Part shown: one piece after another, positions 44,410-57,842 of the stretch
Layout: each line of letters starts with the position of its first letter
Position numbering within the stretch: the stretch's first letter is position 1
Assembly: GCF_001704415.2 (NCBI RefSeq)
Contig: NW_017189517.1
Location: 6,459,167-6,523,166 of the forward strand
Source: Capra hircus
Lineage: Eukaryota > Chordata > Mammalia > Artiodactyla > Bovidae
Direction: 5' to 3'
DNA: 64,000 nucleotides
Program-made: the position numbers and the translations under genes
Notes under the pieces: model-generated
Told to the model about the DNA's origin: nothing
Databases searched by the model: none
The model's input: only the letters and a program-made list of their open reading frames with translations

Positions 44410-47407
44410 AAGTCCTGTTCAAATCTTTCTAAACCCATGAATTGCAGCATTCCAGGACTCCCTGTGCATCACCAACTCCCAGAGTTCACTCAAACTCATG
44501 TCCATCGAGTCAGTGATGCCATCCAGCCATCTCATTCTCTGTCATCCCCTTCTCCTCCTGCCCCAATCTCTCCCAGCATCAAAGTCTTTTCTAACGAGTC
44601 AACTCTTCACATGAGGTGGCCAAAGTATAGGAGTTTCAGCTTTAGCATCATTCCTTCCAAAGAACATCCAGGACTGATCTCTTTTAGAATGGACTGGTTG
44701 GATCTCCTTGCAGTCCAAGGGACTCTCAAGAGTCTTCTCCAACATCACAGTTCAAAAGCACCAATTCTTCAGTGCTCAGCTTTCTTCACAGTCCAACTCT
44801 CACATCCATACATGACCACTGGAAAAACCATAGCCTTGACTAGATGGACCTTTGTTGGCAAAGTAATGTCTCTGTTTTGAATATACTATCTAGTTTGGTC
44901 ATAACTTTTCTTCCAAGGAGTAACCGTCTTTTAATTTCATGGCTGCAATCACCACCTGCAGTCATTTTGGAGCCCCCCCAAAATAAAGTCTGACACTGTT
45001 TCCACTGTTTCCCCATCTATTTCCCATGAAGTGATGGGACCAGATGCCATGATCTTTGTTTTCTCAATATTGAGCTTTAAGCCAACTTTTGCACTCTCCT
45101 ATTTCACTTTCATCAAGAGGCTTTTTAGTTCCTCTTCACTTTCTGCCATAAGGGTGGTGTCATCTGCATATCTGAGGTTATTGATATTTATCCTGGCAAT
45201 CTTGATTCCAGCTTGTGCTTCTTCCAGCCCAGCATTTCTCATGATGTACTCTGCATAGAAGTTAAATAAGCAGGGTGACAATATACAGCCTTGATGTACT
45301 CCTTTACCTATTTGGAAGCAGTCTGTTGTTCCATGTCCAGTTCTAACTGTTGCTTCCTGACCTGCATACAGGTTTCTCAAGAGGCAAGTCTGGTGGTCTG
45401 GTATTCCCATCTCTTTCAGAATTTTCCACAGTTTATTGTGATCCACACAAAGTCTTTCACATTGTCAATAAAGCAGAAGTAGATGTTTTTCTGGAACTCT
45501 CTTCTTTTTCCATGATCCAGCAGATATTGGTAATTTGATCTCTGGTTCCTCTGCCTTTTCTAAAACCAGCTTGAACATCTGGAAGTTCACAGTTCACGTA
45601 TTGCTGAAGCCTGGCTTGGAGAATTTTGAGCATTACTAGCGTGTGAGATGAGTGTAATTGTGCGGTAGTTAGAGCATTCTTTGGCATTGCCTTTCTTTGG
45701 GATTGGGATGAAAACTGACCTTTTCCAGTCCTGTGGCCACTGCTGAGTTTTCGAAATTTGCTGGCATATTGAGTGCAGCCCTTTCACAGCATCATCTTTC
45801 AGGATTTGATATAGCTCAACTGGAATTACATCACCTCCACTAGCTTTGTTTGTAGTGATGCTTCCTGAGGCCCACTTGACTTCAAACTGTAGGATGTCTG
45901 GCTCTAGGTGAGTGATCACACCATCATGATTATCTGGGCAGTGAAGATCTTTTTCGTACAGTACTTCTGTGTATTCTTGCCACCTCTTCTTAATACCTTC
46001 TGCTTCTGTTAGGTCCATACCATTTCTGTCCCTTATTGAGACCTTCTTTGCATGAAATATTCCCTTGGTATCTCTAATTTTCTTGAAGAGATCTCTAGTC
46101 TTTCCCATTCTTTTCTTTTCCTCTATTTCTTTGCACTGATCTTTGAGGAAGGCTTTCTTATCTCTTCTTGCTATTCTTTGGAACTCTGCATTCAGATGCT
46201 TATATCTTTCCTTTTCTCCTTTGCTTTTCCCTTCTCTTCTTTACACTGCTATTTGTAAGGCCTCCCCAGACAGCCATTTTGCTTTTTTCCTTTTCTTTTC
46301 CATGGGGATGGTCTTGATCCCTGGCTCCTGCACAATGTCATGAACCTCATTCCATAGTTCATCAGGCACTCTATCAAATCTAGGCCCTTAAATCTATTTC
46401 TCACTTCCCCTGTATAATCATAAGGGATTTGATTTAGGGCATACCTGAATGGTCTAGTGGTTTCCCCTACTTTCTTCAATATAAGTCTGAATTTGGCTAT
46501 AAGGAGTTCATGATCTGAGCCACAGTCAGCTCCTGGTCTTGTTTTTTGCTGACTGTATAGAGCTTCTCCATCTTTGGCTGCAAAGAATATAATCAATCTG
46601 ATTTCAGTGTTGACCATCTGGTGATGTCCATGTGTAGAGTCTTCTCTTGTGTTGTTGGAAGAGGGTGTTTGCTATGACCAGTGCATTTTCTTGGCAAAAC
46701 TCTATTAGCCTTTGCCCTGCTTCATTCTGAATTCCAAGGCCAAATTTGCCTGTTACTCCAGGTGTTTCTTGACTTCCTACTTTTGCATTCCAGTCCCCTA
46801 TAATGAAAAGGACATCTTTTTGGGGTGTTAGTTCTAAAAGGTCTTGTAGGTCTTCATAGAACCATTCAACTTCAGCTTCTTCAATGTTACTGGTTGTGGC
46901 ATAGGCTTGGATTACTGTGATACTGAATGGTTTGCCTTGGAAATGAATAGAGATCATTTTGTAATTTTTGAGATTGCATCCAAGTACTGCATTTCAGACT
47001 CTTTTGTTGACCATGATGGCTACTCCATTTCTTCTGAGGGATTCCTGCCCACAGTAGTAGATATAGTGGTCATCTGAGTTAAATTCACCCATTCCAGTCC
47101 ATTTTAGTTCACTGACTCCTAGAATGTCGACGTTTACTCTTGCCATCTCCTGTTTTACCACTTCCAATTTGCCTTGATTCATGGACCTAAGATTCCAGGT
47201 TCCTATGCAATATTGCTCTTTCCAGCATCGGACCTTGCTTCTATCACCAGTCACATCCACAGCTGGGTATTGTTTTTGCTTTGGCTCCATCCCTTCATTC
47301 TTTCTGGAGTTATTTCTCCACTGATCTCCAGTAGCATATTGGGCACCTACCAACCTGGGGAGTTCCTCTTTCAGTATCCTTTCATTTTGCCTTTTCATAC
47401 TGTTCAT
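44410..47407 (-). pseudogene. BovB ORF2, many frameshifts
   Basis: The same endonuclease-RT protein as in copies 3 and 5, broken into at least six frames. 47407-46994 holds the N-terminal endonuclease (SELKWTGMGEF). 46957-46604 contains GDWNAK. 46617-46249 contains GSDHELL, where other copies have GSHHELL. 46108-45587 is a linker region, 45687-45457 the RT palm start and 45446-45099 RYADDTTLMAESEEELKS. The C-terminal codons lie near 44900-44410. A small deletion near 45450 removes part of the motif A region. Not functional. Confidence 0.9.
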
Positions 47408-47639
47408 GGGGTTCTCAAGTCAAGAATACTGAAGTGGTTTGGCATTCCTTTCTCCAGTGGACCACATCCTGTCAGACATCTCCACCATGACCCGCCCGTC
47501 TTGCGTGGCCCCACACGGCATGGCTTAGTTTCATTGAGTTAGACAAGGCTGTGGTCCGTGTGATTAGACTGACTAGTTTTCTGTGATTATGGTTTCAGTG
47601 TGTCTGCCCTCTGATGCCTCCTCGCCACACCTACCGTCT

Positions 47640-47908
47640 TACTTGGGTTTCTCTTACCTTGGACATGGGGTATCTCTTCATGGCTGCTCCAACAAAGTGC
47701 AGCCGTTGCTCCTTACATTGGACAAGGGGTATCTCTTTACCACTGCTCCTCCTGACCTTGAATGTGGAGTAGCTCCTTCAGCCCTCCTGTGCCTGCGCAG
47801 CCACTGCTCCTTGGACATGGGATTGCTCTTCTCGGCTGCCGCCCCTGACCTCGAGTGTGGGGTAGCTCCTCCTCACCACTGCCCCTGACCTCAGACATGG
47901 GGAGCTCC
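47640..47908 (-). repeat. Degenerate GC-rich repeats at the BovB copy 6 5' end
   Basis: Variants of 'gacctcgagtgtggggtagc' and 'ctcggctgccgcccc' recur at ~47755-47905. They are fewer and more diverged than in copy 5. Confidence 0.65.
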
Positions 47909-48134
47909 TAAGATGGGTAGAGAATATTAAATCCAAATATAATTTTTATACCTACTAAACACAAAGGAAGACCTTCTCCCTGCAAGCAGTGTATGTAGAA
48001 CCTATTCAAACTTGCAAACCTTAGTAATTAGCTGTATAACATTTTAAACCAGACTATAAAAACTTGGACAATTCTTGTAGTGAAACATCATTTTAATATC
48101 CACACCTAAACATATCCCATCAAAGACTGGCATG

Positions 48135-50648
48135 TCTATCAATCAATGTGATACACCATATTAACAAATTGAAAGATAAAAACCATACAATAGTCTCAGT
48201 GGATGCAGAGAAATCTTTTGACAAAATTCAGCACTCATTTATGGTTTAAAAAAAACTCTTCAAAAAATGGGCATAAAAAGAACCTACCTCAACATAATAA
48301 AGGCCATATACAACAAACCCGCAGCAAAGATTATCCTCAATGGTGGAAAACTGAAAGCATCCCTGTAGGATCAGGAACAAGACAAGAGTGCCCACTCTCA
48401 CCACTATTATTCAACATAGTTTTAGAAGTCCTAATTACAGTGATCAGGGGAGAAAAAGAAATAAGAGGAATCCAGATTGAAAAAAAGAAGTAAAACTCTC
48501 ACTGTTTGCAGATGAGATGATGCTATACACAGAAAACCGTAAAGATACTATCACAAAATTACTGGAGCTAATCAGTGAATTTACTAAAGTCAGAAGATAC
48601 AAAGTCAATATACAGAAATCACTTGCATACATATACCCTAACAACAAAAAATCAGAAAGAGAAATTAAGGAATCAACCTCATTTACCATTGCAACAAAAA
48701 GAATGAAATACCTAGGAATAAACCTACCTAAGGAGACAAAAAAAAACTGTATACAGAAAACCGTAAGACACTGATGAAAGAAATCAAAGATGGCATAAAC
48801 AGATGGAGAGACATTGCATGCTCCTGGGTTGGAAGAATCAATACTGTGAAAATTATTGTACTACCAAATGCAATCTACAGATTCAGCGCAATCCCTATCA
48901 AATTACTAATGGCGTTTTTCACAGAACTAGAACAAAAAATTTCACAATTTACATGAAAGCACAGAGGACCCCAAATGGCCAGGGCAGTCCTGAGAAAGAA
49001 GAATGGAGCTGGAGCAATCAATCTTCCTGACTTCAGACTGTACTGGAGGGCTGCAGTCATCAGGACAGTATGGTACTGGCACAAAAACAGAAATATAGAC
49101 TGATAGAACAAGATAGAAACCCCAGAGATAAACCAATGCACCTATGGGTGCCTTATCTTTGATGGAGGAGGCAAGAGTATGCAATGGGGAAGGGATAGTC
49201 TCTTCAATGGGTGGTGCTGGGAGAACTGGACAGCTGCATGTAAAAGAATGAAATTAGAATATTTTCTAATACCATACACAAAAATAAACTCAAAATGGAT
49301 TGAAGACCTAAATGTAAGACCAGAAACTATAAAACTATTAGAGGAAAACATAGACAGAATACTGTATGACATAAATCATAGCAAGATCCTCTATGACCTG
49401 CCTCCCAGAGTAATGGAAATAAAAAACAAAAATAAACAAGTGGGAACTAATTAATCTTAAAAGCTTTTGCACAGCAAAGGAAACTATAAACAAGGTGAAC
49501 ATGGACTTCTAGATTGCTTCCATTGCAACCCAGAATAAGAGAAAACAATGGCAAATGAAACAACTGACAAAGGATAAATTTCTAAAACATATAAGCAGCT
49601 CATACAACTCAATACCAGAAAAACAAACAACCCAATCAAAAAGTGGGCAAAAGACCTAAACAGACATTTCTTCAAAGAAGACAAACAGATGGCTAATAAA
49701 CACATGAAAAGATGCTCAACATTGCTCATTATTAGAGAAATGCAAATGAAAGTTACAATGAGATATCACCTCATACCTGTCAGAATGGCCATCATCAAAA
49801 AATCTACAAACAATAAATCCTGGAGAAGGTGTGGAGAAAAGGGAACCCTCTTGCACTGCTGATGGGAATGTAAATTGATAACAGCCACTATGGAAGACAG
49901 TATGGAGATTCCTTAAAAGAAAAGAAAAAAAAAAAAGCTAGGAATAAAAGCTAGGTCACCATATGACCCAGCAATCCCACTACTAGGCATACACCCTGAA
50001 GGAAACCACAGCTGAAAAAGACACACGCACCCCAATGTTCATTGCAGCTCTATTTTCAATAGCTAGAACATGGGACCAATCTAGATGTCCATTGACAGGT
50101 AAATGGATAAAGAAGCTGTAGTATATATATATGCAATGGAATATTACTCAGTCTTAAAAAATAATGCATTTGAGTCAGTTCTAATGAGGTGGATGAACCT
50201 AAAGTCTATTATACAGAGTGAAGTAAGTCAGAAAGAGAAAAAAATACTGTATATTAACACATATTTATGGAATCTAGAAAGATGGTGCTGATGAACCTAT
50301 TTGCAGTACAGCAATGGAGATGCAGACATAGAGAACAGACTTATGGACATGGGGGTAGGGGAAGGAGGGAGAAGGTGGGACAAATGGAGAGAGTAACATG
50401 GAAACATATACACTACATGGCTAAAATAGATAGCCAGAAGGAATTTGCTATATGACTCAGGAAACTCAAACCATGGCTCTGTAACAACCTAGAAAGGTGG
50501 GAGGGAAGGTCAAGAGGGAAGGGACATATGTATACTTATGGTTGATTCATGTTGATGTAAGGCAGAAACCAACACAATATTGTAAAGCAATCATGCTTCA
50601 ATTATAAATAAATCAAATTTTTTAAAAAATAAAAAATCAAATTTTTAA
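48135..50648 (+). mobile_element. L1 LINE, 5'-truncated (2.5 kb)
   Basis: Begins within ORF2 ('atcaatgtgatacaccatat') and runs through the ORF2 end and 3'-UTR to an A/T-rich tail at 50600-50648. Target duplication aaagactggcatg (48122-48134) / aaagactgacatg (50649-50661), one mismatch. One continuous insertion without inversion. Confidence 0.94.
48140..49500 (+). pseudogene. L1 ORF2 reverse transcriptase C-terminal half
   Basis: Successive frames (48203-48493, 48517-48774, 48774-48956, 49179-49454) encode L1 ORF2p from the RT palm onward: GTRQECPLSPLLFNIVLEVL, then FADEMMLY where L1 has FADD, then MKYLGINLPKETK and WRDIACSWVGRINTVK. At least four frameshifts or stops separate them. The changed catalytic box alone would kill activity. 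The endonuclease domain is absent because of 5' truncation. Confidence 0.9.
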
Positions 50649-50661
50649 AAAGACTGACATG

Positions 50662-51745
50662 CACCTTTTCCTGCCCAAGTGTTGTGGAAGAAATTTAGCT
50701 TATCTTTATATTTTTCATAACTGGACCCATTGAAATTGAGAAAGAATATTAATTTGTGTTGCTGGATAAAGTGCTTTAAATAGCCAGAATCAAGGAGTTC
50801 ACAATATAGTCTTACATCCAATAAGGAGACTCTAAATTAAGCCCAGTGAGAATACTAGGAATGGATAGGAGAGCCTTCCTTATTCATATATGCTATGAAT
50901 GTCACCAGAACTACATCACCAGATTTACTCTCCATTTTGTGATGATCTATTAATAGCGAGGCCTTTAGTTGCCTATGATTCCCCTTAGATAAATGCAAGT
51001 GAAAAAGAGGCCAGTCTTACACATCTATAACTGGGGTGAAGGATCAGCTCCAAGAAAGTTATTCTGATTGACTGCTTTCAGAAGTCGAAAATAATACAGC
51101 CAGTCCACTACACTGCCAATCAAGATGCAGTCCTGTTGCACAATTTGGACATTCCAAGTAGTTAAGATAGCCTTCTGAACAAAGGAAAAACATTTTGCAT
51201 TTGATATCAGAGCAAGTAGAATTAATACCAGCCTAAACATTAAGAGTATAAAAATCAGGATAGCAGCTACTTCAGTAGAGGGGTGTGATGACAGGGAAGG
51301 ACTGTGAAGAGGAAATGAGGAGTGTTTTGATATGATTGATGCATAAATAGGTATATTTCTATTGTACAAATGTATTAAATTACATGTTTTGACTTGCGCA
51401 GCTTTCTTTATTCATGCCTACTTCAACAAGTATACTTAAGTAAATGTCAGACTGGAAAGCAGGGGTAGAACTGTCAAAATTCTACCTTGAATCATTACAG
51501 GAATCAGGAAATGGCTCTTCAACAGCTGGTAGAGACAGGTCCAATCCTGCCCTAGGAAACCAGGCAAAGTTCAAAGAAAGCACATCTAACATGGCTTCAA
51601 AAGGAAGCCCTTCCCAGTTTTAGGGGAAGAATGTGAGGCTAAATGTAGGATGGGAAGATAAATAGCGAAGAAGAATGTGGATGGCTGGCACCCTAGAAAG
51701 GGAGGTAGAAATCCTCTCACTGTGAAGGGGTAAGAAAGAAGATAA
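50662..51745. other. Apparently single-copy DNA, no gene seen
   Basis: No repeat recognised. A 114-codon antisense frame at 51025-51369 has hydrophobic runs but no family resemblance that I can name. Confidence 0.4.
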
Positions 51746-51747
51746 TA

Positions 51748-53486
51748 AAGCCTTCCTCAGTGATCAATGTGAAGAAACAGAACAATAGAATGGGAAAGAT
51801 GAGAGATCTCTTCAAGAAAATTAGAGATACCAAGGGAACATTTCATGCAAAGCTGGGTGCAATAAAGGACAGAAATGGTATGGACCTAACAGAAGCAGAA
51901 GATATTAAGAAGAGGAGGCAAGAATACACAAAAGTACTACACAAAAAAGATCTTCATGACCCAGATAACCACAGTGGTGTGATCACTCACCTAGAGCCAG
52001 ATATCCTGGAATGCAAAGTCAAGCAGGCCTTAGGAAGCATCACGATGAACAAAGCTAGTGGAGGTGACAGAATTCCAGTTGAGCTATTTCAAATCCTAAA
52101 AGATGATGCTGTTAAAGTGTTGCACTCAATATGCCAGCAAATTTGAAAAACGCAGCAGTGGCCATAGGACTGAAAAAGGTCAGTTTTCATTCCAATCCCA
52201 AAGAAAGGCAATATCAAAGAATGTTCAAACTACCACACAATTGTACTCATCTCACATGCTAGTAAAGTAATGCTCAAAATTCTCCAAGCCAGGCTTCAAC
52301 AGTATGTAAATGAAGAACTTCCAAATGTTCAAGCTGGATTTAGAAAGGGCAGAGGAACCAGAGATCAAATTGCCAACATACGTTGGATCACAGAAAAAGC
52401 AAGAGAATTCCAGAAAAACATCTACTTCTGCTTTATTGATTATGCCAAAGCTCCTGACTGTGTGGATCACAACAGACTGTGGAAAATTCTTAAAGAGATG
52501 GGAATACCAGAGCACCTGACCTACCTCCTGAGAAATCTGTATGTAGGTCAAGAAGCAACAGTTAGAACCGGACATGGAACAACGGACTGGTTCCAAATTG
52601 GGAAAGGAGCACGTCAAGGCTATGTATTGTCACCCTGCTTATTTATTTGCAGAGTACATCATGTGAAATGCTAGGCTGGATGAAGTACAAGCTGAAATCA
52701 AGATTGCCAGCATTAATATCAATAACCTCAGATATGCAGATGATACCACCCTTATGGCAGAAAGTGAAGAGGAACTAAAGAGCGTCTTGATGAAAGTGAA
52801 AGAGGAGAGTGAAAAAGTTGGCTTAAAACAACATTCAAAAAAAGAAGGTCATGGCATCCAGTCCCATCGTTTCATGGCAAATAGATGGGGAAACAGTGAC
52901 AGACTTTATTTTCTTGGACTCCAAAATCACTGCAGATGGTGACTGTAGCCATGAAATTAAAAGACACTTGCTCCTTGGAAGAAAAGCTATGACCAACCTA
53001 GACAGCATATTAAAAAGCAGAGATGTAACTTTGCTGACAAAGGTCCATCTAGTTAAAGCTATGGTTTTTCCAGTAGTCATGTATGGATGTGCGAGTTGAG
53101 CTAAAATGAAATCTGAGCATCCAAGACTGTGGTGTTGGAGAAGACTCTTGAGATTCCCTTGGACTGAAAGGAGATCCAACCAGTCCATCCTAAAGGAAAT
53201 CAGTCCTGAATATTCATTGGAAGGACTGAAGCTTCATGCTGAAGCTGAAACTCCAATACCTTGGCTACTTAATACAAAGAACTGACTCAATGGGAAAGAC
53301 CCAGATGCTGGGAAAGATTGAAAGCAGGAGGAGAAGGGGACGACAGAGGATGAGACAGTTGGATGGCATCACTGACTAATGGACATGAGTTTGTGCAAGC
53401 TCCGGTAGTTGGTGATGAACAGGGAGGCCTGGTGTGCTGCAGTCCATGGAGTTGCAAAGAGTTGGATGTGACTGAGTGACTGAACT
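51748..53486 (+). mobile_element. BovB LINE copy 7, 5'-truncated (1.7 kb)
   Basis: Starts mid-ORF2. 51760-52146 encodes EAEDIKKR...LEPDILECKVKQ. 52270-52674 encodes FRKGRGTRDQIANIRW and FIDYAKAPDCVDH (motif A with F to P), and the YADD region lies near 52734-52745. Frames are broken near 52146, 52650, 52840 and 53100, and an internal deletion is apparent near 53100-53125. It ends 'gtgactgaactgactg'. No clear target duplication. Confidence 0.92.
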
Positions 53487-53489
53487 GAC

Positions 53490-54480
53490 TGATGCAGGGG
53501 CAGGAATCCTCCCAATATGGCAACTGCCATCAAGCCATAGTAATGGAAGGTAAGAAGCAAGCTTCCTTTCTTGTAAATCTACAGCAACACTTATGTGTCC
53601 TTGCAGTATACTTCAAAACCAGCAATCAAAACTACCTGAGCAGGGTTTGGCTCTATCTCTGAAGGATTAGGGTCAGTGCTGAAAACAGAACATTCACCTG
53701 GTATCTCTTTGGCTTAGGATGGATAATATATTCCTCAGCATAAAACACATTCCAAGTGGTCAGAAGCTGTACATTATTCAGAGCTCAGTGGCACTAAATT
53801 AAATATCGCCATTTCTCCAGACTCATAAACACAAAGGGAAACCTGCTCCACTTCTGGTTTTTTTTTAAAGGTTCCAATATTTCATTAGGGAGAGATGATG
53901 TCCATCACATGGCCACCTGCCCTGCATAACTACTACATGGTAAGCTGCAAGCCTACCTACTTACTCACAAGCCACAGGCGATCAGATCTCATCACATTCT
54001 TGGTGAGAACACACCTAAACCCCCAGGTTCTTGCCATTCATATGCACAACCAACAAATCATTGAGTTAAATATGGTATTTGGGTCTATAATTTGAATGCA
54101 TTTCCCACCTGACCATACATACCCTTTGCCTCACTCACCTAGACTTTCCTCCCTATACTGCTGTCTATATTCCTTAATTTGACTCACCAACAGATTCCTT
54201 TAAATTCTTCAGAACATATTCCCTATTCAATCTATATCTTCAACCTCTTCAACCTCCTTCCATCTCCTCACCTTAATCAAGACCTGCCTGTCCCATGAGG
54301 ACATGAAGCTGTTAAAGGTGGGTATTTTTCTCTCTTAATCTTTGAATCTCAGAGCCAGAAGCAGCCTTATTCCTCACCACTACTTCAAAACCATTTCTTT
54401 TATTCAAAAAAAAATCTCAAGACCCTATAAAACTCATACCATTATACATAAAACAACGCTACCTCTCCTAGTGGCTACCA
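53490..54480. other. Unassigned sequence
   Basis: No gene or clear repeat. The stretch from 54100 onward is C/T-rich and may be the beginning of the L2-like tract that follows. Confidence 0.35.
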
Positions 54481-54484
54481 ACAA

Positions 54485-54705
54485 CCAACCTCCCAGGTGG
54501 CACTAGTAGTAGAGAACCTGCGTGCCAGTGCAGGAGATGGAAGAGACACGGGTTCAATCCCTGGGTTAGGAAGATCCCCTGGAGGAGGGCATGGCAATCA
54601 CTTGAGTATTCTTGCCTGGATAATCCCATGGATAGAGGAGCCTGAAGGCCACAGCCCATAGGGTCACAAAGAATTAGACGCCACTTTGCATGCACCTAGC
54701 ACCGA
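54485..54705 (+). mobile_element. Bov-tA SINE
   Basis: Head 'acctcccaggtggcactagt', body 'gatcccctggaggagggcat' and a diverged 3' end near 'tgcatgcacctagcacc'. Short flanking repeat 'acctccca' near both ends. Confidence 0.88.
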
Positions 54706-54719
54706 CCTCCCAGTGCCTC

Positions 54720-56712
54720 TTCTTCATTCATTAAAGGCTTTGGCCATGGCTCTCTGACATCATTCCATTTCTATTCAGGTCATAATGTTTAGGGATGTCA
54801 ACAATCACATGCATGGAATGTCTAATACTCTAGGTCCACAGCTTTTTAACTTCTTCCAGTTTTCTCTCCCTCTGCCTCATCTAAGTCACTCACTCCCATG
54901 TGCATGCACTCAAGTTTAACATTACCAGTAACTGTATCACTTCTGAAATCTTGATTCCAACCTCTCATTCTTTCTCTTACTCCCACTCAAACAATCTTTC
55001 AGCAAACTTGTCATCTCCAATCCATTAATCCCATCACCATTTCCATGTCCTCACTTCTTTACCCAAATTAGATCCTATTATCCAGCATTGTGATCATTCT
55101 CTTTCTTATACACTAACCCTTCTATCTCTCTGAGCAAGGAGTAACATCTCAACCTTGGTTGAGCCCAAGTATATCATTTTCTCACATGTAAAACTTAGCA
55201 GTTGAATAGTACTTGAGGAAAAGTCCTATTTAAATCCATAGTCACAAACCTCACATAGACACTCTATAGTACCAGGAAATCCTACATTCTCCTGATAAAT
55301 TTGCTTTTACCATACCCATTTTGTAACTTTTCCATCTTTCTTCAAACATGCCATAGCTTCACTCACATACTCTTAGCACATGGACTTAGCACATTCCTTT
55401 TTGAGAAATTAGAAGCAACTGACTTGAATTCTCTAATCTTCTTCAAAAGATAACCAATGATCCCCCATGGTTGCAAATCCAGTGGACCCCTCTCTGCTCC
55501 TGTCTTAAACACTCTCTCTTTAAACACTCCCATCTCTAGGTACTCAGGGTGTTACGCTCTCCTGACTGTCTTTATACACAATTGGTCAATCATTCTCAGT
55601 TGTCTTTGCTGTATCATCTTCCTCTTCTTGGCCTTTCATTGTTGAAGAGTCCCCATATTGAGGGGTACTCTTCTCTAAAAATAGTTTGTCCATCAAAAAA
55701 ATCTCACCCTGGGATATACTTTGAACTATCACTTATATGCCAAGTTTATAGTTTCAGCTTTAACCTCTTTTGTGAACTTCAAATTGTTATATTCTCAACA
55801 TCTTCATATAGTTCTCTATTAAAGTTCAAACTTAATATGACCCAGCATCCAGATTTCACAACCAAGGCTGGCTAACTCCACAGTCTTTCCTGTCCCAGTA
55901 AATAACATTATCATTCACCCAGTTGCTCAGACCAAAAATCAAGAGGCCATCATTCTTCCCACTCTCTCATCATTTATATTCAATCCAACACATGTTTTGT
56001 TAACTTATCTTTAAAATATATCCCCAAATCCATGCATCTCTTTCCATCCTTACTGCAGTCAGGATAAACCAAACCACAATTACTTCTCACCAGCTGGCTA
56101 ATTGGTATTTCTGCTTTCGGTCTTGCCCTTTATACCTAAGAATCTACTAAACTCCAAACAGCAGTTGATTCTCACATATAAAGCAGATTGTCATTTTCCT
56201 GCTTAAATTCCAACAGTGGCTTCCCACCACACTCAGAATACAATTCCCAGTCCTTCTTATAGGTTATACAAACTCGGAGGATCTGGCCCCTGCCAATGTT
56301 TTAATTTCATCCTATACCTGTCTTCTCACCTTAATTGCACGAGCCTCCTTTCTATTCCTCAAAGAAGCAATCCCCTTTCTCACTTCAGCATCTGTGTGTG
56401 CTGATTCCTTTGCCTGGAGTACTTTTCCTCAGCTCCCAATGTAGTTGGCCTTTTTTGGAATATGCCAATATCAGGACAAACATCATGTCTTCAGAGAGGT
56501 CTTTCCTGAGAAGTCATTCCAAGGCAACCAACCTTTTCCCTACCACACCCTAACACACTGTTTTGCTCATTACTTTCATATCAAAACAACCTGTAATTAT
56601 AGTTTTATTTGTTTGCTGGGTTATTTTCTCTTTTTTTTATTGGGTTATTTTCTTATTATCTGTCTACAATAGAAGGTTTTTGAGGGCAGGGGTCTTGTCT
56701 TTTATACTGTAG
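54720..56712 (+). mobile_element. L2-like LINE remnant
   Basis: The part from ~55900 is clearly L2-like: 'ccatcattcttcccactctc', 'atttcctgcttaaattcca' wording, 'acagtggcttcccaccac', 'cctttgcctggagtac', 'gaggtctttcctgagaag' and the 3' 'gagggcaggggtcttgtct'. Upstream of 55900 it is C/T-rich and compatible with L2 but less certain. No intact frame. It stops where the inverted repeat starts. Confidence 0.6.
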
Positions 56713-57052
56713 AGCATATGTTCTACCTAAGCTTAAATGGCTTTGGAGTCCTCATTCAGTGCTCTAAGAATCACTCATCTATTTAGAGATCCTAATTTAT
56801 GAGTTGAGGAATCTCTGGCCTCTTCTCTAATTGCTGGGACCAATCTATATTATGGGGCAGTTTTACAAATTGTCCTGCTAGTGTACAAGGGTTGGAATAG
56901 AAGTTTCTGACAAACTATCCTCTTGCTTTTATGTAATCAACTGCACATCAGGGAGTTGTACTTTTTCTGACATCTGACCCTTTAAAAACGACACTGTGAA
57001 TACTTGATTCTTTGATAGCTAGGCAGATAAATGATTTCTACTAAGTTATTCT
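56713..57052 (+). repeat. Left arm of a large inverted repeat
   Basis: About 340 bp that reappears reverse-complemented at 57843-58183 with only about ten differences by eye (roughly nine substitutions and one single-base gap). An identical run of more than 120 bases spans ~56787-56940. Arm sequence is not a repeat family that I recognise and has no open frame. Confidence 0.93.
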
Positions 57053-57842
57053 GTGGAATACATACTATGGGGCATATGACTATATAGTCCAGTGAGGTAT
57101 AAGGAGCGTGCCCCAACCAGAGACAACTCAACTGCAGAAACAATCCCTACTTTTCTTTTCCTTTTAAGGTAGCTAAAAGCATAGCTTGGAGGTATCTACA
57201 ATCCAAGTTCTGTACTACCCTCTGCTTAACTATTCAGAAAGCAAGACTCATAACAAAAATAACCTGAAAGGATATTTTGTTGCTGCTCATATCAAGAACC
57301 CTCCAAAAAAATCTATTCTTCAATTCCATTAACCAAATATTTATTCAGTGCCCAGTTTTGTTCTAGGTAGGCCTGCTCTCAACATAGGTGATACAATGAT
57401 CAATAATATAGGAATACTATTCTCAAGAAGCACACAGCCTGATGGGAAAGGATGGCAGAAGCTTTGAAACATAAATATCTCTACTATAACTCTTTTACAA
57501 TGCAGTGAGAAGTGCTGTCCTAAAGGTGCAAAAAGAAGTCAGAACACAAAGGAGGTGGGATTTATGAAGGCTTTTGCCAAAAAGAGACACCCTTGGACTA
57601 CTATTTGAAGCCAATATCACTGCAGCAAAGACATCAATCATACACAAACTAACCCAGAGTGTATCTAGAGGTTTCAGCAATGGAAATGGAACACACTAGC
57701 TGTGGCATTTTCTATACTTGTTAGCAAGCTGAAGTCTAACTCTGATGTCCCTAGACTGTGTTTTTGAAAGCCTCATGCATCAGAAGCGCTTCTGTGTCCT
57801 TGAACTTTCTATGCAGTCAGAACTATGGAGTGACAGGGCAAG
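57053..57842. other. Spacer of the inverted repeat
   Basis: 790 bp of asymmetric sequence between the arms. It contains an inverted L2 3' end near 57320-57430 ('aaccaaatatttattcagtg'). No gene seen. Confidence 0.7.

Larger units (their letters stand above)
44391..47908 (-). mobile_element. BovB LINE copy 6, near full-length (3.52 kb)
   Basis: Runs from a 5' region with degenerate GC-rich repeats (47640-47908) to a 3' gttca-type tail at 44391. Exact 10-bp target duplication taagatgggt at 44381-44390 and 47909-47918. More decayed than copies 3 and 5. Confidence 0.95.

Noticed and set aside
48135..50648. Twin-primed (internally inverted) L1
   Set aside because: All recognisable ORF2 and 3'-UTR segments run in the same orientation and order, so the insertion is simply 5'-truncated.
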